Source: WHSO01 sp050485485
Lineage (GTDB): Bacteria; Pseudomonadota; Alphaproteobacteria; SMXQ01
DNA length: 64,000 nt
Assembly (NCBI GenBank): GCA_050485485.1
Contig: JBJHBM010000001.1
Span: 1 to 64,000 of the forward strand
Direction of reading: 5' to 3'
In this document: positions 1 through 8,207 of the stretch, piece by piece
How positions within the stretch are numbered: position 1 is the stretch's first letter
How the letters are laid out: each line of letters starts with the position of its first letter
The notes under the pieces: model-generated
Seen by the model: the letters and a program-made list of their open reading frames with translations, nothing else
What the model was told of the DNA's origin: nothing
The model's database searches: none
Made by a program: the position numbers and the translations under genes

Positions 1-95
1 GCACCGAACTGACAATCACCGCCAAAGGCTCCGACGCCAAAGAAGCGATCAACAGCCTGCGCGAGCTGGTCGAGTCGAAGTTTGATGAAGAGTAA
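1..95 (+). CDS. ptsH: HPr-like phosphocarrier protein, C-terminal end (5' partial)
   Basis: The window opens inside a gene. The frame starting at base 3 reads about 30 residues ending ...LRELVESKFDEE before TAA at 93-95. The run TELTITAKGSDAKEAI matches the last strand and helix of HPr proteins (family knowledge: G-T-x-[LV]-T-[IL]-x-A-x-G-x-D-A-x-x-A). HPr carries phosphate in the phosphotransferase system. In alphaproteobacteria it usually works in the regulatory nitrogen-PTS with HprK rather than in sugar uptake. The active-site histidine region lies outside the window, so the assignment rests on the tail only. It runs toward the convergent glgP gene. Confidence 0.6.
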   Translation, partial: TELTITAKGSDAKEAINSLRELVESKFDEE

Positions 96-170
96 ACCCA
101 TCGACCGCGCTCGCCGGCAGATGTTTGCCGCGCGCGATCAGCGCGATCAGACCGATGGCATCCGTCATGC

Positions 171-2423
171 TCAGGGTGAGGCTTCCGCTTTCTTCCGCGC
201 GGGTTTCTTCTTTTCCGGGGGCGGAGCTTTGGGCGACTCCCAATAGATCAGGCCCGGCTCGGTGACGCCTTCCATCAGACCGCCGCCGGGAATGATGCGG
301 ATGGCAAAGCCGTGCGAGCCGGAGTTGATCGCTTTGATCTGTCCGGTGTAGTGATGGCGTCCGTTGCCCAGGTCCTGCTGATGGGTCAATTCATAGGTCT
401 GGCCCTCGTGCAGATGGCCGCTGCCATCCGTGCGCCCGGCATAGGCCTGAACGTGGACTTCATCAGGGCGCAGCTCGCCAAGCATCACATCCACATCAAT
501 CACCAGCGGCTGATGCACCAGCAGGTGCGAGGCAACGCTGGTGCGCACATCACTGACCGCCAGCGCCGACCAGTGCTGACGCAGACGCAGCTTCTGGTGC
601 GCCAGTTCCACCGAAGGCTTGAGGTTGTCTGCCTCCAGCGTCCGGGCACGGTGCAACGCGGGCAGATAGTACTGCTGAGCGTATTCCTGAACCATGCAGT
701 TGGTGTTAAAGCGCGGAGCCAGCACGGAGATGCACTTTTTCATCCACTGCACCCACGTGCGCGGCACGCCCTGATCATCGCGGTCATAGAACATGGGCAG
801 GACCTGATGCTCGAGCAGGTCGTAGAGCGCCCGCGATTCAATGTCGTCGGCCATCTCATGGTTGTCGTACTGCTCGCCGCGACCGATGGCCCAGCCCAGG
901 CCTTCCTCATACGCCTCGTCCCACCAGCCATCGAGCACGGAGAGATTCAGGCAGCCGTTGAGCGCCGCCTTCATGCCGCTGGTGCCGGATGCCTCCATCG
1001 GCGGTACCGGCGTGTTGAGCCACACGTCCACGCCCGGCACCAGCGACTTGGCGACGTTGAGGTCGTAGTCGGGGATGAAGGCGATCGGGATCTCGTCCTT
1101 CAGCTCGGCGATGTGGCGGTGGATGGCCTGGATGTGGCGCTTGCCGGGCTCGTCGTGCGGATGGGCTTTGCCCGACAGCACGATCTGGAACGGGCGCCGC
1201 GCGTTGATGCGCCGTAGGGCCTCGATATCCGTGAACAGCAGTTCCGGCCGCTTGTAGGAGGTCATGCGCCGCGCATAGCCGATGATCGGCTTGTCGGCGT
1301 TCATGAATACCCCGGTCTTCTTGTGGACAAAGTCCACCAGCTCCCGCTTCGCGGTCATGTGCGCGTTCCAGACGGCATCGTCGGGAATCTGGTCGGCCTG
1401 GACCAGGATTTCCGGCTCGTGGCCCCAGGACGGGAAGTGCTTGCTGTAGAGGTCGCGGAAGGTCCAGTGCGCCCAGGTCGGCAGATGCACGCCGTTGGTG
1501 ACGGCGCGGATGCGGTACCCGGGGAACATGCGCTTGGTGGTCTCGGCATGACGCTGGGCGACGCCGTTGACGTAGCCCGACAGATTGAGCGCGAGATGGG
1601 TCATGTTCATCTCGTGCTCGCCCGCCAGAAGCTTGATCTGGCCGATGTCGATGTAATGGCCGAGCAGGCGGTGGACGAGGTCGTAGGGGAAGCGGTCGTG
1701 CCCGGCCTCCACCGGGGTGTGGGTGGTGAAGATGCACATCTCGCGCACCGGGCTTACATCGAAGCGCGGTCCGCAATCGTCGAGCAGGTCCACCGGGCGC
1801 GGGTGGCGGCGCATCAGGTCGAGCGCCAGCAACGCCGCGTGGCCTTCGTTCATGTGGTACGTCGAGATGTTGGCGAAGCCGAGCGCGGACAGCAGCCGCA
1901 GGCCGGCGATGCCGAGCACGATCTCCTGGCGCAGCCGGTACTCGCTGTCGCCGCCGTAGAGATGGTCGGTGATGCCGCGGTCGTCGGGGTGGTTCTCCTC
2001 GAGGTCGGTGTCGAGCATCAGCACCGGCACCGGATGGCCGAGCGCGCTCGCCAGCACGTGCAGCCACGGGCGCACCCAGACCTCGCGGTCCGCGATCGGG
2101 ATCGCGACCTTGGCGCGCAGCGGCGTGGCGAAGGTCTCCGGGTGCCAGGGATGGGGCCGCTCGACCTGCCAGCCGGTCTCGTCGAATTCCTGGCGCAGAT
2201 ACCCCTTGCGGCTCAGGAGGGTGACGAACACCATCGGTAGCTCGAGGTCGGCGCCCGAGCGCGCGGTGTCGCCGGCCAGCACGCCGAGGCCGCCGGAGTA
2301 GGTATGAATCTCGGGACGGATCGCGATTTCCATCGAGAAATAGGCAATCCGGGTCCGGGCGAGATAGGGACCGATGGTGAGGTTGCGCTGGTCGAAAGAG
2401 ATATCGTCGAAGGCGGAGGACAT
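171..2423 (-). CDS. glgP: Alpha-glucan (glycogen/maltodextrin) phosphorylase, GT35 family
   Basis: This enzyme releases glucose-1-phosphate from alpha-1,4-glucans in the cytoplasm and serves glycogen breakdown. The protein is 750 residues, typical of the shorter bacterial/archaeal phosphorylase branch rather than the ~820-residue E. coli type. Visible signatures are AYFSMEIAIRPEIHTYSGGLG near the N-terminus, STYHMNEGHAAL near residue 188, and the pyridoxal-phosphate segment EASGTSGMKAALNG with its lysine near residue 485. An Ala/Lys/Pro tail follows. The reading frame stays open for 44 codons upstream, but the start MSSAFDDISF fits the family N-terminus and the upstream codons look non-coding. 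It is divergent from glgA, which completes a synthesis/degradation pair. Confidence 0.9.
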   Translation of the reverse strand: MSSAFDDISFDQRNLTIGPYLARTRIAYFSMEIAIRPEIHTYSGGLGVLAGDTARSGADLELPMVFVTLLSRKGYLRQEFDETGWQVERPHPWHPETFATPLRAKVAIPIADREVWVRPWLHVLASALGHPVPVLMLDTDLEENHPDDRGITDHLYGGDSEYRLRQEIVLGIAGLRLLSALGFANISTYHMNEGHAALLALDLMRRHPRPVDLLDDCGPRFDVSPVREMCIFTTHTPVEAGHDRFPYDLVHRLLGHYIDIGQIKLLAGEHEMNMTHLALNLSGYVNGVAQRHAETTKRMFPGYRIRAVTNGVHLPTWAHWTFRDLYSKHFPSWGHEPEILVQADQIPDDAVWNAHMTAKRELVDFVHKKTGVFMNADKPIIGYARRMTSYKRPELLFTDIEALRRINARRPFQIVLSGKAHPHDEPGKRHIQAIHRHIAELKDEIPIAFIPDYDLNVAKSLVPGVDVWLNTPVPPMEASGTSGMKAALNGCLNLSVLDGWWDEAYEEGLGWAIGRGEQYDNHEMADDIESRALYDLLEHQVLPMFYDRDDQGVPRTWVQWMKKCISVLAPRFNTNCMVQEYAQQYYLPALHRARTLEADNLKPSVELAHQKLRLRQHWSALAVSDVRTSVASHLLVHQPLVIDVDVMLGELRPDEVHVQAYAGRTDGSGHLHEGQTYELTHQQDLGNGRHHYTGQIKAINSGSHGFAIRIIPGGGLMEGVTEPGLIYWESPKAPPPEKKKPARKKAEASP

Positions 2424-2729
2424 GCGGGCGGGCCTGAGCGGCTGGGAAGAACCCCGATGTTGTGACGGGCTGTCGCGCTCTTGTCGAGCGCCAAAACACC
2501 AAAAAAACGCTCCTGACCAAAGAGTGGTCGCGATGGTCACAGTTAAGACACGCAATGATCAATAAACTGTCAATTGCAGGTGAGAGGCTATGCGCGACCG
2601 GGAGGCCAGCCCTGCAGGAATCGCGATACTCATACAATTCCTGAGGATTTAGGATGCGAATGGTAGCGTCGCGTTGATCCCCCGTACCGGGCGGCCGTCA
2701 GGGGCCCCCCATGGAAGAGAGACAGGCGG
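2424..2729. other. Divergent glgP-glgA intergenic region
   Basis: This 306-base gap separates the divergent glycogen genes and must hold both promoters. It is visibly richer in A and T than the flanking genes, especially at about 2500-2660. A short hairpin (GCGCTC, 5-base loop, GAGCGC) lies at 2475-2491 but has no U-tract on either strand, so it is not a terminator. I saw no convincing consensus promoter and no gene. Confidence 0.5.
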
Positions 2730-4223
2730 ATGGCCCGCTATCGAGTCCAGTTCGTCGCATCCGAGATCTTCCCGCTGGCCAAGACCGGCGGCCTCGCCGA
2801 TGTCGCCGGCGCGCTGCCGGCGGCGCTCGCATCCATGGGCGCGGACGTACGGCTGGTGATGCCCGGCTACATGGAGGCGCTCGACCGCGCCGAGGGGTTG
2901 CGGACCGTTGGCAGGATCGACGACCTGCTCGGCTTCGACGGCGCCCGCGTCCTTGCGGGGCGGATGCCCGACAGCGGCCTTCCCGTGAGCCTCGTGGACA
3001 TTCCCGCGCTCTACCGCGACGGCGGCGGCATCTATCTCCGCGCCGACGGCACCGACCGCGACGACAACGCCGTCCGCTTCGCGGCGCTGAGCCATGCCGC
3101 GGTGGAGATCGCCCAGGGCCGCGCCGGCTCGTCGTGGCGGCCCAACGTGGTGCATTGCAACGACTGGCATACTGGGCTGATCCCGGTGCTGCTGCGCGCC
3201 GAGACGGGCTCGCGGCCCTCCACCGTGTTCACGATCCACAACATGGCCTTTCAGGGCCAGTTTCCGCTCGATCAGTTTTCCGCGGTCGGCCTGCCCGATC
3301 TGCCGGGGGCCTACCAGGCGCTCGAGTTCTACGGGCGCGGCAACCTGCTCAAGGTCGGACTGCAGTTCGCCGACTACCTGACGGCGGTGAGCCCGACGTA
3401 CGCGCGCGAGATTCAGACCTCGGACTACGGCTACGGCCTTGAAGGCGTAGTCGCGGCGCGCGCCGACCGCCTCAAGGGCATCCTCAACGGCATCGACGCC
3501 GGGCTATGGACGCCGGCCGGCAACCGCTGGCTCGCCGCCAGCTACTCGGAGCGCGATCTTTCCGGTAAGCGCCAGTGCAAGCGCGACCTGCAGCGCGAGC
3601 TCGGCCTGATCGAGGACGACAGCGCCCCGCTGATGGTGTTCATCGGGCGGCTCACCTGGCAGAAGATGGCCGACGTCATGCGCGACGTGCTGCCCCAGGT
3701 TCTCAAGCGCGAGCCCGACCGCCAGTTCGCGCTGCTCGGCCAGGGCGACCGCGACATCGAATCCGGTTTCCGCAATCTGGCGATGGCCTTCCCCGGCCGG
3801 GTCGCCGTCCGGATCGGCTACACCGAGCGCGAGGCCCATCGGCTGCACGCCGGCGGCGACATGCTGATCCACGGCTCACGCTACGAGCCTTGCGGCCTGA
3901 CCCAGCTCTACGCCATGCGCTTCGGCACGCCGCCGATCGTGCGGCCGGTGGGCGGTCTCGCGGATACGGTGATCCACGCCAACGACGGCACCATCGCCGA
4001 CGGCACCGCCACCGGCTTCCATTTCTGGGAAGCGACGGGGCAGGCGAAGCTCGAGGCCATCGACGATGCGATCGCGCTCTATCGCCGTCCGCTCTCCTGG
4101 TGCCGTCTGCAGGGCGCCGCGATGAAGACCGATTTCAGGTGGGAGCGCTCGGCGCGCGAATACCTCGACGTCTACGACCGGCTTTTGCCGCCGGACGGGA
4201 TGGAAGCGCGCGCGATCGCCTGA
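2730..4223 (+). CDS. glgA: Glycogen synthase (ADP-glucose dependent), GT5 family
   Basis: It extends alpha-1,4-glucan chains from ADP-glucose. The 497-residue length fits GlgA. The N-terminal KTGGLADV motif (lysine 18) binds the ADP-glucose phosphates. The C-terminal Rossmann half contains SRYEPCGLTQLYAMR near residue 385 and GGLADTV soon after, both typical of GT5. The start ATG at 2730 sits behind a purine-rich GGAAGAGAGACAGG stretch. One local oddity is QKMADVM where most GlgA proteins have QKGLDLL, just after the R-L-T-W substrate motif. No glgB, glgC or glgX occurs in the window, so the rest of the pathway must lie elsewhere. Confidence 0.92.
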   Translation: MARYRVQFVASEIFPLAKTGGLADVAGALPAALASMGADVRLVMPGYMEALDRAEGLRTVGRIDDLLGFDGARVLAGRMPDSGLPVSLVDIPALYRDGGGIYLRADGTDRDDNAVRFAALSHAAVEIAQGRAGSSWRPNVVHCNDWHTGLIPVLLRAETGSRPSTVFTIHNMAFQGQFPLDQFSAVGLPDLPGAYQALEFYGRGNLLKVGLQFADYLTAVSPTYAREIQTSDYGYGLEGVVAARADRLKGILNGIDAGLWTPAGNRWLAASYSERDLSGKRQCKRDLQRELGLIEDDSAPLMVFIGRLTWQKMADVMRDVLPQVLKREPDRQFALLGQGDRDIESGFRNLAMAFPGRVAVRIGYTEREAHRLHAGGDMLIHGSRYEPCGLTQLYAMRFGTPPIVRPVGGLADTVIHANDGTIADGTATGFHFWEATGQAKLEAIDDAIALYRRPLSWCRLQGAAMKTDFRWERSAREYLDVYDRLLPPDGMEARAIA

Positions 4224-4293
4224 GCGCCTGCCTCGCGCGCCGGCGCGGCGGTCCTTCGCGGACGGCCGCACGAAGAGGGCATGGAGGGACCTG

Positions 4294-4548
4294 ATGGATA
4301 CTTCGGCCGACAAGCTGATCGAGCAGCGGGTGCGCGAGCGCGCCTACGCCATCTGGGAGAGCGAAGGCCGCCCGCAAGGGCGCCACCGCGAGCACTGGTG
4401 GCGGGCGGAACGCGAGATTCTGGCGGAGCTGTCGCCGCCGGCTGCCGTCCGGCCCGCGCCGCGCCGGCGGGCAGCCGGTAGCGCGCGACCGCCGGCCGCC
4501 AAGCCGCCCGCGCGCAGGCCTGTGCGCGGCAAGGCCCCGGCGAAATAG
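4294..4548 (+). CDS. DUF2934 domain small protein
   Basis: The protein has 84 residues. The N-terminal half (IEQRVRERAYAIWE, then H-W-W-R-A-E) matches the DUF2934 pattern R-x-R-E-R-A-Y-x-[IL]-W-E-x-x-G-x-P-x-G-x-x-x-x-H-W-x-x-A-E. The C-terminal half is a basic Ala/Pro/Arg-rich tail that is probably disordered. DUF2934 proteins have no established function and commonly lie near glycogen, trehalose or general stress genes, which fits its position after glgA. A GGAGGGA ribosome site precedes the ATG. Confidence 0.75.
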   Translation: MDTSADKLIEQRVRERAYAIWESEGRPQGRHREHWWRAEREILAELSPPAAVRPAPRRRAAGSARPPAAKPPARRPVRGKAPAK

Positions 4549-4639
4549 GCGTTTTCCCCCGAATCCGGCTTCCGCCGTGCGGAACCGGGCCTTTCTGCAT
4601 GCGTTGGACGGATTGTCCAATTGCCGCAAGGAGGATGCC

Positions 4640-4834
4640 ATGCCGGCAAAGTCGAAATCGCAGCAGATGGCCGCCGGAGCGGCCCTCGCCGCCAAGCGCG
4701 GCGAAATGGCCAAAAAGGACCTCAAGGGCGCGTCCAGGGATATGTACGACTCGATGTCCCGATCGCAGATCGAGGAACTGGCCGGGACCGGGCGCAAGAA
4801 GCTGCCGAAGCGGGCCGGCTCCAGACAGGGGTGA
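4640..4834 (+). CDS. DUF3008 family small protein
   Basis: This is a 64-residue basic protein starting MPAKSKSQQMAAGAALAAKR and continuing with the KGASRDMYDSMS and EELAGTGRKKLPKR segments typical of DUF3008, whose function is unknown. The frame is open 21 codons further upstream, but AAGGAGG at 4628-4634 lies at ideal distance from the ATG at 4640, so that start is chosen. Together with DUF2934 and the YihY protein it forms a closely packed rightward group that looks stress-related by gene content; this is inference. Confidence 0.78.
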   Translation: MPAKSKSQQMAAGAALAAKRGEMAKKDLKGASRDMYDSMSRSQIEELAGTGRKKLPKRAGSRQG

Positions 4835-4875
4835 CATCGCCGCAAGAGGAGCGCCGCGCCGGAGAGGAAGGGCGA

Positions 4876-5802
4876 ATGCCCGATCCCGTCTGGCGGGTGT
4901 TCGGCAATGCCGGGAGACGGTGGTTCGAGGACCGCGCCCCGACCGGCGCGGCGGCGATGGCCTTTTACACCATCTTCTCGCTGCCGCCGGTCCTGCTGAT
5001 CGCCCTGGCGGTGGCAGGGTTCGCGTTCGGCGAGGACGAGGCCCGCGCGGGACTGTTCGCTCAGATCGCGGATCTCGTCGGGCCAAGAGGCGCGCGCGCG
5101 ATCCGGGACATGATCGAAAGCGCCGGCCGCGCGGAAGGCGGCACCGTGGCGCTGATCGTCGGGCCGGTCGTCTTCGTGGTCGGCGCGACCGCCGTGTTCG
5201 CGCAGCTTCAGGCCACGCTCAACGACATATGGGACGTGAAGGCGGAGGAATTCAGCCTGTGGCGGTTCCTGCGCCATCGGCTGGTGAGCTTCGCGCTGAT
5301 CGTCGTCATGGGGTTTCTGATGGCGGTGTCGCTCGCGCTCGACACCGTGGCGGTCGCGCTCGGCGTCTACCTGTTCGGGGGGCTGGCCTCCGCCATCCTG
5401 GCGTGGGCGCTCCAGGCCGCGCTCGCGTTCGGGATGCTGACCCTCATGTTCGCCCTCATGTTCAAGGTCCTGCCCGATGCCGTCGTGGAATGGCGCGACG
5501 TCTGGCTCGGCGGCGCGTTGACCGCGCTTCTGTTCACGGCCGGCAAGTCCGGCATCGGCTTCTATTTCGCCACTACCGACCTGATCTCCAGCTATGGCGC
5601 CCCCGGCACCTTCATCGTGGTGCTGTTATGGGTTTATTATTCGAGCCTGATCCTGCTCTACGGTGCGGAGGTGACGCGCGAATGGCAGCGCCGTCGCCAC
5701 CGCCGGCGGGCATCCTCTCGCCCCCCGCACGGCGGAAGACGGCGGCCGAGAACGGCGCTTTTCCCGTTTCTGGGCTGGTTTCGCCGGTCGGTTGGGCTAT
5801 AA
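4876..5802 (+). CDS. YihY/BrkB (virulence factor BrkB / RBN) family inner-membrane protein
   Basis: A 308-residue polytopic membrane protein with about six hydrophobic segments. It begins with the family pattern W-F-x-D-x-A-x-x-x-G-A-A-M-A-F-Y-T-I-F-S-L-P-P. The central FSLWRFLRHRLVSF and later GTFIVVLLWVYYSSLILLYG are hallmark segments. The C-terminus is a basic Arg/His-rich tail. YihY proteins were once called RNase BN in error; their transport or envelope role remains unclear. The frame is open upstream, overlapping the DUF3008 gene, but the ATG at 4876 preceded by GGAGAGGAAGG gives the family-typical N-terminus. Confidence 0.85.
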   Translation: MPDPVWRVFGNAGRRWFEDRAPTGAAAMAFYTIFSLPPVLLIALAVAGFAFGEDEARAGLFAQIADLVGPRGARAIRDMIESAGRAEGGTVALIVGPVVFVVGATAVFAQLQATLNDIWDVKAEEFSLWRFLRHRLVSFALIVVMGFLMAVSLALDTVAVALGVYLFGGLASAILAWALQAALAFGMLTLMFALMFKVLPDAVVEWRDVWLGGALTALLFTAGKSGIGFYFATTDLISSYGAPGTFIVVLLWVYYSSLILLYGAEVTREWQRRRHRRRASSRPPHGGRRRPRTALFPFLGWFRRSVGL

Positions 5803-5835
5803 TTGTCTTAGTTAATCTCAAGGAGGAAGCCGACA

Positions 5836-6411
5836 ATGGACGGACATACCGAAACCGAGGCCCGGCGCGAGAAAGCCGCGACGACTCAGAAGTTTCATCC
5901 CGATTCCTACAAGGGCGAGTCGCCGATCAGGGTCAACAAGCTCGGCCATATGGTCTACGAGGTGAGCGACGTCGAGCGCACGGTCAAGTTCTGGACCGAG
6001 GTGATGGGCTTCGTCGAGACCGACCGCAACGAGCACGGCATGGTGTTCTTCCGCTGCAATGCGGACCACCACGCCATCGGCCTCAAGCCGAGCAAGGGCG
6101 GCCGCCGCCCCTCCAAGGAGGCGGGCATGCAGATGGAGCACCTCGCGATGGAGGTGGACAACGTCGAGATGCTGCTCAAGGCGCGCGAGTTCCTGAAGGC
6201 CAACAACATCCCGATCGTGTTCGAGGGCCGCAAGGGCGCGGGCTGCAACGTCTCGATCAACTTCCTCGACCCCGACGGCTACGAGTTCGAGATCTACTGC
6301 CAGATGGACCAGGTGGACGAGAGCGGCAAGCTGCGTCCGCCCGAGTTGTTCCGGCGCGCGAAGTCGCTCGACGAGGCGATCGCCAACCCGGTTCCCAAGT
6401 GGCCGGCCTGA
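5836..6411 (+). CDS. VOC (glyoxalase/extradiol dioxygenase fold) family protein
   Basis: The protein has 191 residues: a ~30-residue polar N-terminal extension, then one paired VOC unit. LGHMVYEVSDVERTVKFW supplies the first predicted metal histidine (His38); MEHLAMEV near residue 102 gives the second; and FLDPDGYEFEIYCQMD near residues 145-157 carries the closing glutamate. This is the ligand layout of glyoxalase I and extradiol dioxygenases. Substrate is not predictable; a ring-cleaving or isomerase role is possible given the catabolic genes downstream. AAGGAGGAAG provides a strong ribosome site. A terminator follows immediately. Confidence 0.8.
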   Translation: MDGHTETEARREKAATTQKFHPDSYKGESPIRVNKLGHMVYEVSDVERTVKFWTEVMGFVETDRNEHGMVFFRCNADHHAIGLKPSKGGRRPSKEAGMQMEHLAMEVDNVEMLLKAREFLKANNIPIVFEGRKGAGCNVSINFLDPDGYEFEIYCQMDQVDESGKLRPPELFRRAKSLDEAIANPVPKWPA

Positions 6412-6431
6412 TCGCCTGACCGTGGACACGG

Positions 6432-6464
6432 AAACGGCGGCCCTTGGGGCCGCCGTTTTCTTTT
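6432..6464 (+). terminator. Rho-independent terminator between convergent genes
   Basis: A perfect 12-bp stem (AAACGGCGGCCC, loop TTG, GGGCCGCCGTTT) is followed by TCTTTT. The A-run at the 5' side means it can work in both directions, serving the VOC gene and the convergent flavoenzyme gene. Confidence 0.9.
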
Positions 6465-6488
6465 GCGCAGGCCGCGGCGGGGGCGCGG

Positions 6489-7694
6489 CTAGAGTCTCCG
6501 GTCGGGCACCTTCCCGAACAGGGCCTGGCCGGAGAACTCGTAGTTGCTCTCGTGGGCCTGGCCCTGCTGCGTGACCGTATGCATGTCGCGGAAGCGGCGC
6601 TCGAACGGGCCCTTCTCGAAGATCGCGTTGGTGCCCGCCGCCTGATAGCAGTAGTCCACCACTTCCTTGCATTGGCCCATCGCCATGGTGATCGCGATCC
6701 TGAGCCGCGCGCGCACGTCGAGCGGAACGTCCGTGCCCCGCTGCGCATGTTCCCAGAACTCCCCGATCGCGTGCTTGAGATAGGCACGCGCGGATTCCAG
6801 CTTGCCCGTCGACCGCGCCACCTCCGACTGGATGACCGCGTTCTCGGCAAGCGGGCCGGTCATGCCGCTCGTGACCTTGCCGGCCGCGACTTCCATGAAC
6901 GCCTTGAGGGATGCCCGTGCGAGGCCGAGCGGAATCCCCGAGAAGCCGATCCCGTACATGGTGAGCAGGGGCACGTTCCAGAGCGGCCCCGTCTCGCGCC
7001 GATCGGGCGACCGGTCGCGCCAGCAGGTATAGGCTTCGGGGACGAACAGGTCCTTGTATTCGTAGTCGTTGCTGCCGGTGCCGCGGAGCCCGATCACGTC
7101 CCAGACGTCGTGGATGATGGTTTTGGATGCGGGCGCGATCATGGTGCGCACCATGGGCTTGCCGTCCGGCCCCTTGCGCGGCGTGCCGTCGGGCTCGCAC
7201 ACCGTGCAGTGGGCCCCGAACCACGTGGCGTTGGGGGCGCCGCTCGCGAACCGCCAGCGCCCGCTGACGCGGTAGCCGCCGTCGGTGGCGATCGCCTTGG
7301 CGCCGCTCGGCGGTCCCCACGCGAGCACCTGGCCGGGGCCGAACACTTCCGCCGCGACTTCGGGGGAGAGATAGCCGGCCGCCATGGTGCAGCCGATGCC
7401 TTGGCCGAGGCACCAGGCGGTGCTGCCGTCGGCTGCCGCGATCTCCTCCAGCACCTGGTTGTAGGACCACGGATCGGCCTCGCCGCCGCCGATGGAGCGC
7501 GGCACCAGCATATGGAACAGGCCCGCCTCCAGCAGGGCCTTGTGAACCTCGGGTGTCACGCGCCGCTCGCGCTCGATGCGGGCCGAATGGGATTCGATCA
7601 GAGGGGCGAGCGCACGCGCCCGTGCGGCCCAATCGATCGGCTTTCCCGTCTTGGCCGCCCGTTCGGCCGTTCCCGTCTCCTGCGTCAGCGTCAC
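6489..7694 (-). CDS. Acyl-CoA dehydrogenase-fold flavoprotein, probable flavin-dependent monooxygenase
   Basis: A 401-residue protein with the acyl-CoA dehydrogenase layout: N-terminal helical domain with A-L-L-E-A-G-L-F-H-M-L-V-P, middle beta domain with GGYRVSGRWRFASG and GLRGTGSNDYEYKDLFVPE, and a C-terminal four-helix domain with YQAAGTNAIFEKGPFERRFRD. The GRW-R-F-A-S-G and G-T-G-S segments are closest to class D two-component monooxygenases (HsaA, HpaB-like) and related desulfurisation enzymes rather than true dehydrogenases. No flavin reductase partner is adjacent. The GTG start at 7694 is chosen because AGGGAGAG lies just upstream; an ATG 23 codons earlier lacks such a site. Confidence 0.75.
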   Translation of the reverse strand: MTLTQETGTAERAAKTGKPIDWAARARALAPLIESHSARIERERRVTPEVHKALLEAGLFHMLVPRSIGGGEADPWSYNQVLEEIAAADGSTAWCLGQGIGCTMAAGYLSPEVAAEVFGPGQVLAWGPPSGAKAIATDGGYRVSGRWRFASGAPNATWFGAHCTVCEPDGTPRKGPDGKPMVRTMIAPASKTIIHDVWDVIGLRGTGSNDYEYKDLFVPEAYTCWRDRSPDRRETGPLWNVPLLTMYGIGFSGIPLGLARASLKAFMEVAAGKVTSGMTGPLAENAVIQSEVARSTGKLESARAYLKHAIGEFWEHAQRGTDVPLDVRARLRIAITMAMGQCKEVVDYCYQAAGTNAIFEKGPFERRFRDMHTVTQQGQAHESNYEFSGQALFGKVPDRRL

Positions 7695-7811
7695 GATGCT
7701 CTCCCTGTCCGTTCCCGGTGCGTTTCCCGTCCCGGTTGCGTTGCGCCCACCGGTCGGGCGCAATTGAACAACGCGTGCCGCGCCGTGCCAAGGTTTTCGT
7801 GGGGGGCAATG

Positions 7812-7836
7812 AAAAAGGCCGCCCGAAGGCGGCCTT
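7812..7836 (-). terminator. Rho-independent terminator for the leftward gene ending at 7932
   Basis: Read on the minus strand, a perfect 9-bp stem (AAGGCCGCC, loop TTCG, GGCGGCCTT) is followed by TTTC. It lies about 95 bases downstream of the stop at 7932. Confidence 0.85.
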
Positions 7837-7931
7837 CCTCCAGGCGATGCCCCTTGGGCCCGCCCGTCGCGACGCGCTTTGGCGCATCGGCGTGGCCGCG
7901 CGCTTTAGCGGCGGCCGTCCACTCCTGTGTT

Positions 7932-8207
7932 TCAGCGCGTGGCCTTGCCGTAGTTGCGCTTGACGGCGGGGTCGTGCTCCTTGGCGTGCGCCCGGCCCGT
8001 CGCCTCGGCCTCGCGCAGCTTCTCGCCTTCGCGGCCCTCGAAGGCCTTCTTCGCCTTCGCGGCGGCCTCTCCGACCTTGCCGCTTTTCACGAACTGCTGC
8101 TGGTCCTTGTTGTAGGCGCGCGCCGCGGAACGGCTGCCTTCGCCTTCGTTGCGGGCGCCTTCGTTGCGGGCGCCTTCGTTGCGGATTTTCGCGTTCTCGT
8201 TCGCCAT
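7932..8207 (-). CDS. Internal in-frame 91-aa product (alternative start)
   Basis: It begins at ATG 8207 in the same frame as the 206-residue protein, with GGAGGAGACAGCAAC just upstream. This is a better ribosome site than most in the window. The product would be the charged repeat-bearing half only (M-A-N-E-N-A-K ... N-Y-G-K-A-T-R). Either the upstream gene lost its stop and fused to this one, or both products are made on purpose. Translation from this start is inference from the site alone. Confidence 0.45.
   Translation of the reverse strand: MANENAKIRNEGARNEGARNEGEGSRSAARAYNKDQQQFVKSGKVGEAAAKAKKAFEGREGEKLREAEATGRAHAKEHDPAVKRNYGKATR

Noticed and set aside
1..2423. Left edge (HPr tail and glgP) as transferred or chimeric DNA
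   Set aside because: The base composition looks slightly lower in GC and the HPr tail recalls other proteobacteria, but glycogen genes continue across the junction and no repeat, tRNA or integrase marks a boundary.
4599..6419. A 606-codon plus-strand frame over the DUF3008, YihY and VOC genes
   Set aside because: It is out of frame with three genes that have clear families and ribosome sites, and its product is Arg/Gly-rich low-complexity sequence.
8141..8185. Short direct repeats as a possible CRISPR remnant
   Set aside because: The units are 15 bp and contiguous, without spacers, and lie in frame within a coding region.
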